The notes beneath the pieces were generated by a model. That model did no database searches and was not told the DNA's origin. It saw only the letters and a list, made by a program, of their open reading frames with translations. Shown here piece after piece: positions 59,716 to 64,000 of a stretch of DNA of 64,000 nt; within the stretch, counting starts at the first letter, position 1; each line of letters opens with the position of its first letter. The translations under genes were made by a program, and so were the position numbers. Source of the DNA: Micromonospora humi (GTDB lineage Bacteria > Actinomycetota > Actinomycetes > Mycobacteriales > Micromonosporaceae); the NCBI RefSeq assembly GCF_900090105.1, contig NZ_FMDM01000001.1, positions 310,001-374,000 of the forward strand. Reading direction: 5' to 3'.

Positions 59716-62338
59716 CCTGCCGCACCACCTCGATGTCGTGCTCGCCGGAGCAGAGCAGCCAGGTGCCGGGGACGGTGACCACGTCGGCGGTGGACTGGTT
59801 GGCGCTGGCCGTCCAGTCCTCGCCGTCGCCGCTGCGGTAGACGCCACGCTCGCCGCCGGCCAGGACCAGCCGGTCACCGCTCCCGGACGGCGCGGTCGCG
59901 GCGATGGCGTCCACCGGCGAGAACCGGGTCCGGTCCCGCAGCGGCAGGCCGCAGTTGACCGATACCGACCGCCACTGCGGCTGCCCGGCGAGGGTGTCCA
60001 GCCGGACCACCCCGCCGCTCTGCGTCGCGGCGAGCGCCAGCGGGCCACTGAACGCCAGGTCCCGGCAGGTGCCGCCGATCCAGCCGGCGGCCATCGACTG
60101 CCACTGCACGTCCGACTCGAACAGCCGGGTCCGGTGGCAGCCCTGGCCGGGCTTTTTCGGGTCCGGCTCGCCCGCGCCGCACCACAGCAGCGTGGCCGGG
60201 CCGTCGTACTGCACGGCCAGGACCCGGTTGTCCACGTTGGCCAGGCCGACGTGGCCGAACGTGCCGGGGCGGCCGGCCGCGGTGGACAGGTAGACCCCGA
60301 AGCCGGCCTGCGCGGCCACCGCCACCCCGGGCGCGCCGCGCTCGGAGACGAACGACCGCACCGCGTAGAAGCCCCGGTCGGCGTCGGCCGGGTCGACCAG
60401 GATCTGCAACGGCACCGCGCCCGGCAGCAGCGGCACCTCGTAGAGGCCGGCGTCGGTGGCCAGCAGCAGCGCGCCGGTGCCGTCCCGGTCGATCCAGGCC
60501 AGGTCGCGCACCCCGGCCTCCAGGTCGGTGAGCAGCGTCCAGGTCTCGCCCAGGTCGGTGCTCAGCCGCACCCGGGAACCACCGGCGTCGCGGGCGGTCA
60601 CTACCGCCACCGAGCCGGCCCGGGGCACCACGCCGGGGCGTACCGGGGCGGGGGCGGGCGCGACCCGCACCACCGTCTCGCCGTCGAACCGGCCGGCCGG
60701 CTCCCAGCCCGCGCCGGCGTCGGTCGAGCGGAACAGCACCGGTCCGCGCCCGGCGTACCAGGTGTCCGGCTGGTACTGGTCCACGGCGACGGTGCGGACC
60801 TGCGCGTCCGGCGCCTCGTCGACCACGAACCGCACCGACTCGACGTACCGCACGCCCGGCTCGGCGTGCTCCAGCATCCGGTAGACGTTGGAGGCGCGCA
60901 GCGGCTCGCCGAACGCCCAGCCGGTCGGGTTGAGCGGCGTGGGCAGCGGGCTCAGCGTCTGGTGCAGCCGGTCGTGGATCCGGCGGCGGACCGCGTCGAC
61001 GTCCTCCTCGCGGCGCACCACCACCCGGGCCCGCACCGAGACCGCCTTGTAACGGGCCCAGCCGGCCCGCACCGCCGTGCCCAACGCGCGCCGCCGTTCC
61101 AGGTCGGCCTCGACCCGGCGGCGCGCCTCCTCCACCTCGTGCTCGCGCAGCACCGCCACCGGCAGCCGGCCGCCGGGGCGGGCCGCGTCCGGCACGTACG
61201 GCACCAGCACCACCTCCACCTCGCCGGGCCGGGCGAAGCTGTAGACGGTGGCCCGGGTGAACGCGCGGGCCCGGGCCACCGCGCCGGAGCCGGTGGCGAG
61301 GATCTCGAAGTCCCGCGCGGTCACCGCGCGCTGCTGGGCGAAGAACTCGTACGGCCCGCGGGCCAGCACCGACTCCAGCGACTCCAGCTCCCGACCGCCG
61401 GTGGCCGGCAGCGGATTGTCCACCTTCAACCCCGGCAGCGGGTCGCGCAGGCTGGTCAGCACACCGGCGGCCACGTTCCCGGCCGGCCCGCCGCCGCACC
61501 GGTACCAGAGCCGCACCTGCCGCCCGGCCGGCGGCACCGCCGCCACCGTGGTCGCCCCGGCCGTCCCCTGGTCGGCCGGGGCGGTCCCGGTCCCCGCGTC
61601 CGGACCGGTCCCGGCGACCGGGCGCAGGTCCAGCGCCGGGGCGAACGTGACCACCCCGGACGCCCGGTCGACCAGGTAGACCTTGGCCTGCGGGCCCAGG
61701 CCGGCGAAGCTGTCCACCGGCCGCCAGATCTCGTACGTGCGGCCCTCGTGCTCGCGGGCGGCGGCGCCCAGCTCCACCGAGCCGGCCGGCACCTCCACCC
61801 CGAGCAGCAGGTCCAGCGCCTCGGTGGTGCGGGTCAGCGGCGCGCGGGCCGCCCGGAACGTCTGCCCGGGCTGGCCGGTGCCGGTGCCCAGCAGCTCCGC
61901 CTCGACCGGCTCGCAGTGGTGCACCCGTACCGTCACCTCGGTCTCGCCGGCGGGCAGCACCACCGGCTCGGTGGTCACGAAGACGACCGGCCGGGGGTCG
62001 GCGCCGCGGGCCGCGGCGACCCGGGTCCCGGCCGGCACCCGCACCGCGGCGCGGTCCGCGCCGGTGCGGGTCAGCCGCACGTCCGCCCAGGCCGCCGCCG
62101 GCGGGTGCCGGGTCGCGCCGAGCAGGTTCAGGAACGCGACGTACGCCTTCTCCGGCAACTGGTTCAGCCGGTAGATCATCACTTCGGTCAGGTAGGCGAA
62201 CGCCTCCAGCAGCGCCATCCCCGGGTCGTGCGCGGACAGGTCCGTCCAGTCCGGGCAGGAGCGGCGGATCCGTTCCCGCGCCTCGGTGACCAGGTCGAGG
62301 AAGGCGCGGTCGTCCAGGTGCGGCACCGGCAGCGTCAT
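59696..62338 (-). CDS. Baseplate J-like protein fused to a BNR-type beta-propeller
   Basis: 880 residues. The N-terminal part (about 1-480) is the baseplate J/Afp11 type: DLVTEARERIRRSCPDWTDLSAHDPGMALLEAFAYLTEVMIYRLNQLPEKAYVAFLNLLG is characteristic, and RAVTARDFEILATG with later PTPLNPTGWAFG completes it. From about 520 to 870 the sequence changes to repeated motifs FRSTDAGAGW, LSTDLGETWTLL and RSGDGEDWTAS, which are BNR/Asp-box repeats of sialidase-like propellers. Usual baseplate J proteins lack this. The extra domain may bind glycans or stabilise the wedge. The start overlaps the gp25 gene stop (ATGA). Confidence 0.92.
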   Translation of the reverse strand: MTLPVPHLDDRAFLDLVTEARERIRRSCPDWTDLSAHDPGMALLEAFAYLTEVMIYRLNQLPEKAYVAFLNLLGATRHPPAAAWADVRLTRTGADRAAVRVPAGTRVAAARGADPRPVVFVTTEPVVLPAGETEVTVRVHHCEPVEAELLGTGTGQPGQTFRAARAPLTRTTEALDLLLGVEVPAGSVELGAAAREHEGRTYEIWRPVDSFAGLGPQAKVYLVDRASGVVTFAPALDLRPVAGTGPDAGTGTAPADQGTAGATTVAAVPPAGRQVRLWYRCGGGPAGNVAAGVLTSLRDPLPGLKVDNPLPATGGRELESLESVLARGPYEFFAQQRAVTARDFEILATGSGAVARARAFTRATVYSFARPGEVEVVLVPYVPDAARPGGRLPVAVLREHEVEEARRRVEADLERRRALGTAVRAGWARYKAVSVRARVVVRREEDVDAVRRRIHDRLHQTLSPLPTPLNPTGWAFGEPLRASNVYRMLEHAEPGVRYVESVRFVVDEAPDAQVRTVAVDQYQPDTWYAGRGPVLFRSTDAGAGWEPAGRFDGETVVRVAPAPAPVRPGVVPRAGSVAVVTARDAGGSRVRLSTDLGETWTLLTDLEAGVRDLAWIDRDGTGALLLATDAGLYEVPLLPGAVPLQILVDPADADRGFYAVRSFVSERGAPGVAVAAQAGFGVYLSTAAGRPGTFGHVGLANVDNRVLAVQYDGPATLLWCGAGEPDPKKPGQGCHRTRLFESDVQWQSMAAGWIGGTCRDLAFSGPLALAATQSGGVVRLDTLAGQPQWRSVSVNCGLPLRDRTRFSPVDAIAATAPSGSGDRLVLAGGERGVYRSGDGEDWTASANQSTADVVTVPGTWLLCSGEHDIEVVRQDAPNGD

Positions 62339-62784
62339 GGCGTGACCTCCTCGCCCGGCCGGTCGCCGGGGTCGTCGTCGGGCGGCAGCAGGTCGACGGA
62401 GAACACCAGCTGGCCGGGGGAGAGGCTGGCGCGCACCCGGTAGTCCAGCCGGATCACCAGGCGCCACGGGTCGTCCGGGTCCGGCCCGGCGTCCACGTCG
62501 AGCACCTCGACCCGCGGCTCCCAGCGCCGGATCGCCTGCCGCACGTAGTGGATGGCCAGCCCGGCGGTGGTGTCGTCGTTCGGCGCGAAGACCAGCCGGT
62601 GCAACCGTGACCCGTATCCGGGGCGCATCAGCCGCTCGCCCGGGGTGGTGGACAGCAGCAGGTACAGCGCCTGGCGTACGGTCTCGTCGCCCTCGGTCAT
62701 GGCGAGCCCGCCGGCGGCGGTCAGCGCGAGACCACCGGCGCGACCGGCGTCGAAGCCGGCGCCGACGAAGCGGAACGCCCTCAC
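62335..62784 (-). CDS. GPW/gp25-like baseplate wedge protein
   Basis: 149 residues from GTG at 62784. The gp25 pattern is clear: an N-terminal FRFVGAGFD segment, ETVRQALYLLLSTTPGERLMRPGYGSRLHRLVFAPND (about 33-70) with the EIPR-like core, and AIRRWEPRVEVLDVD. gp25 is the wedge protein that nucleates the sheath in contractile systems, here next to baseplate J as in phage T4, Afp and PVC loci. Overlaps both neighbours by 4 bases. Confidence 0.92.
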   Translation of the reverse strand: MRAFRFVGAGFDAGRAGGLALTAAGGLAMTEGDETVRQALYLLLSTTPGERLMRPGYGSRLHRLVFAPNDDTTAGLAIHYVRQAIRRWEPRVEVLDVDAGPDPDDPWRLVIRLDYRVRASLSPGQLVFSVDLLPPDDDPGDRPGEEVTP

Positions 62785-63119
62785 CGGTCCGCCCCCAGGA
62801 ACATCTGCCGCGGGTCGCGGACCTGGTGGTGCACGGTGCCCGGCGGGGTGCCGTCGGTGAGGCCGTCCAGGTGCGACAGCACCACCGGCTGCCGGTCGAT
62901 CCGCACCCAGGCGCTGTAGCCGACGGTCACGGTCATCGTGTGCAGGCAGGGTTTGATCGTCGGGCCGTAGTTCGGGCAGGCGGTGATGTCGCGCCCCTCC
63001 GGGTCGGGCCGCACCAGCGCCGGCACGCCCCGCACGGTGACCCAGTGCTGCGACGGGCGGTTCGCCACCCGCCCGTCGTGCCCGCAGGTGATCAGCGAGT
63101 CGCGGTGGATCCAGCGCAT
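62781..63119 (-). CDS. PAAR-like spike-tip protein
   Basis: 112 residues from ATG at 63119. LITCGHDGRVANRP, ITACPNYGPTIKPCLHTMTVTVGYSAWVRIDRQPVVLSHLDGLTDGTP has the cysteine/glycine layout and turn spacing of PAAR-like (DUF4280-type) proteins that cap the spike of contractile particles and bind a metal ion through Cys/His (here Cys near 12, 50, 60, His 13, 62). It is located between the spike gene and gp25, as expected. The assignment is by pattern and position. Confidence 0.75.
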   Translation of the reverse strand: MRWIHRDSLITCGHDGRVANRPSQHWVTVRGVPALVRPDPEGRDITACPNYGPTIKPCLHTMTVTVGYSAWVRIDRQPVVLSHLDGLTDGTPPGTVHHQVRDPRQMFLGADR

Positions 63120-64000
63120 CAGCCACCTCCGGAGGAACGGGCGAGGGTACGGGCCTGGGCGGCGGCGGTCTCGGCGTCCTCGGCCGCCGGGGCGTGCAGG
63201 AAGTCGACGGTCTTCGCGCGCACCACCATGGCCCGTCCCGGCGCGGAGAGCACCAGGTCGCCGGCGGCGTGCACGGTGGTCAGCTCGGGGCGCAGCTCGA
63301 CGAAGCTGCCCGCGTCGGTGGCCAGCCGCAGCGTGCGCCCGTCGTCGTCGATGACGATCGACTGGCCGGTGCCGGTCCGCATCGACCACCGCCGGGACCG
63401 CCCGGAGACGATCCCCGCGTCGTAGGGCTCGACGGCGCCGAACAGCGAACCGAGCACCACGCCCGACGCCGGCTCGCCGCCGGGCAGCGCCACCAGCACG
63501 GTGTCGTCCGGGTCGGGCAGCGCGACGATCCCCTTGCCCCGGCCCGCGCCCGGACAGAGCACGGCCAGCCAGCCGGCGTCCAGGTCCCCGTACGCGGGCA
63601 GCGTCACCCGGGCCCGGCCCAGCCCGTCCGGGTCGTCGACGTCGGTGACCGTGCCGAGCGTGACCGTCGCCGCCGGGGGCGCGGTGACCGGGGGCGGCTC
63701 GGGCGGGGCGGTGGAGAACCGGGTCAGGTGGCCGTCCGCGTCGACGGTGTGCACCACCTCGGTGAGCACGTACACGCCGGCCACCGGCTCCGGGACACCG
63801 GCCAGCGCGATGCGCCGGCCCGGCCGCAACGCCGGATCGCCCTCGGCCGTGCCCTCGGCGGTGACCAGCGCGGCGACCCGCGCGTCCAGCCCCGCCTGGG
63901 CCAGCGCGGCCAGCTCGTCGTCGCTGCGCGCCGGCTGGTCCACCGCGGTACGCACCCCGTCCGCGCCGACGTCGCCCGGCTCCGGGCGCAGCGGGATCCG
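63119..64000 (-). CDS. Partial phage baseplate assembly protein V / VgrG-like spike
   Basis: The visible 293 C-terminal residues continue past the right edge with no stop, so the N-terminus is missing. The OB-fold and beta-helix parts of gp5/VgrG (Afp8-like) proteins are seen: TLGTVTDVDDPDGLGRARVTLPAYGDLDAGWLAVLCPGAGRGKGIVALPDPDDTVLVALPGGEPASGVVLGSLFG, then DDDGRTLRLATDAGSFVEL and VVRAKTVDFL of the triangular helix. It forms the central spike on which the PAAR-like protein (next gene, TGATG junction) sits. Confirms a contractile phage-tail-like cluster extending to the right. Confidence 0.9.
   Translation of the reverse strand, partial: RIPLRPEPGDVGADGVRTAVDQPARSDDELAALAQAGLDARVAALVTAEGTAEGDPALRPGRRIALAGVPEPVAGVYVLTEVVHTVDADGHLTRFSTAPPEPPPVTAPPAATVTLGTVTDVDDPDGLGRARVTLPAYGDLDAGWLAVLCPGAGRGKGIVALPDPDDTVLVALPGGEPASGVVLGSLFGAVEPYDAGIVSGRSRRWSMRTGTGQSIVIDDDGRTLRLATDAGSFVELRPELTTVHAAGDLVLSAPGRAMVVRAKTVDFLHAPAAEDAETAAAQARTLARSSGGG

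Noticed and set aside
59738..62443. 901-codon open frame opposite the baseplate J gene
   Set aside because: Antisense shadow; Arg/Gly/Gln-rich, no domain pattern, while the minus strand encodes clear baseplate J motifs.
1..64000. CRISPR arrays and rRNA genes
   Set aside because: No regularly spaced direct repeats of CRISPR type and no rRNA-like sequence were seen; the only tandem repeat is the in-frame 21-base repeat at 59086-59190.

Overview
The window looks like chromosomal DNA of a high-GC actinomycete, most likely Micromonosporaceae (Micromonospora or a close relative). The evidence is very high GC at third codon positions, many GTG starts, several apparently leaderless genes with a -10 hexamer 6-7 nt before the start, dense ATGA/GTGA gene overlaps, and families typical of that group. 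The genus is inferred; no rRNA or tRNA gene is visible.

Layout. (1) 1-3623: a minus-strand run (DivIVA-domain protein, small hypothetical, ADP-ribosylglycohydrolase-like protein without its metal-binding signatures, trypco2-like protein, membrane protein cut by the window edge), then a small GntR regulator and an aminoglycoside-phosphotransferase-like gene. (2) 3698-33288: a defence island bounded by two paralogous alpha/beta-hydrolase genes in the same orientation. It holds a type 2 BREX (Pgl) system, pglX at the left and pglY-pglZ-brxD-brxHI at the right, with no pglW kinase gene in the window. A 12.8 kb accessory block separates pglX from pglY. It contains a PD-(D/E)XK-like nuclease coupled to pglX, a glycine-zipper membrane protein with a small helical partner, an EVE-DUF3883 nuclease with a DUF7662 protein, a lipoprotein, a tightly coupled five-gene cassette (radical SAM, deoxyribosyltransferase-like, HisG-like, thymidylate-synthase-like without the catalytic Cys, unknown protein), an EVE/PUA-like-HEPN fusion and a DUF262-HNH (GmrSD/BrxU-like) protein. 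The cassette is my best candidate for an undescribed system. (3) 30872-41000: TetR/SDR pair, second hydrolase, hypothetical membrane proteins, a secreted M36 metallopeptidase, a secreted barnase-like RNase with its barstar, an HD hydrolase and an RsbW-like ATPase. (4) 41090-56845: a uronate/pectin catabolic locus around a LacI regulator. It has pectate lyase, UxaC, UxuB/UxaB-type reductase, an enolase-superfamily dehydratase, two Gfo/Idh/MocA oxidoreductases, a sugar ABC importer, a YesL/DUF624-like protein, a PmoA-like protein, KDG kinase and KDPG aldolase. (5) 56838-64000: part of a contractile phage-tail-like (eCIS-type) cluster with spike, PAAR-like tip, gp25, baseplate J and tail I proteins plus membrane and carbohydrate-binding-like accessory proteins. 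It runs off the right edge.

How the parts work together. The uronate genes form a nearly complete route from pectate fragments to pyruvate and glyceraldehyde-3-phosphate; the acid dehydratase step appears to be filled by the enolase-superfamily enzyme. In the island, the BREX core would supply methylation-linked phage exclusion. Four separate nuclease-type genes, two of them with modified-base reader-like domains, suggest layered restriction. The nucleotide-enzyme-like cassette may make or sense a modified nucleotide; that role is inference only.
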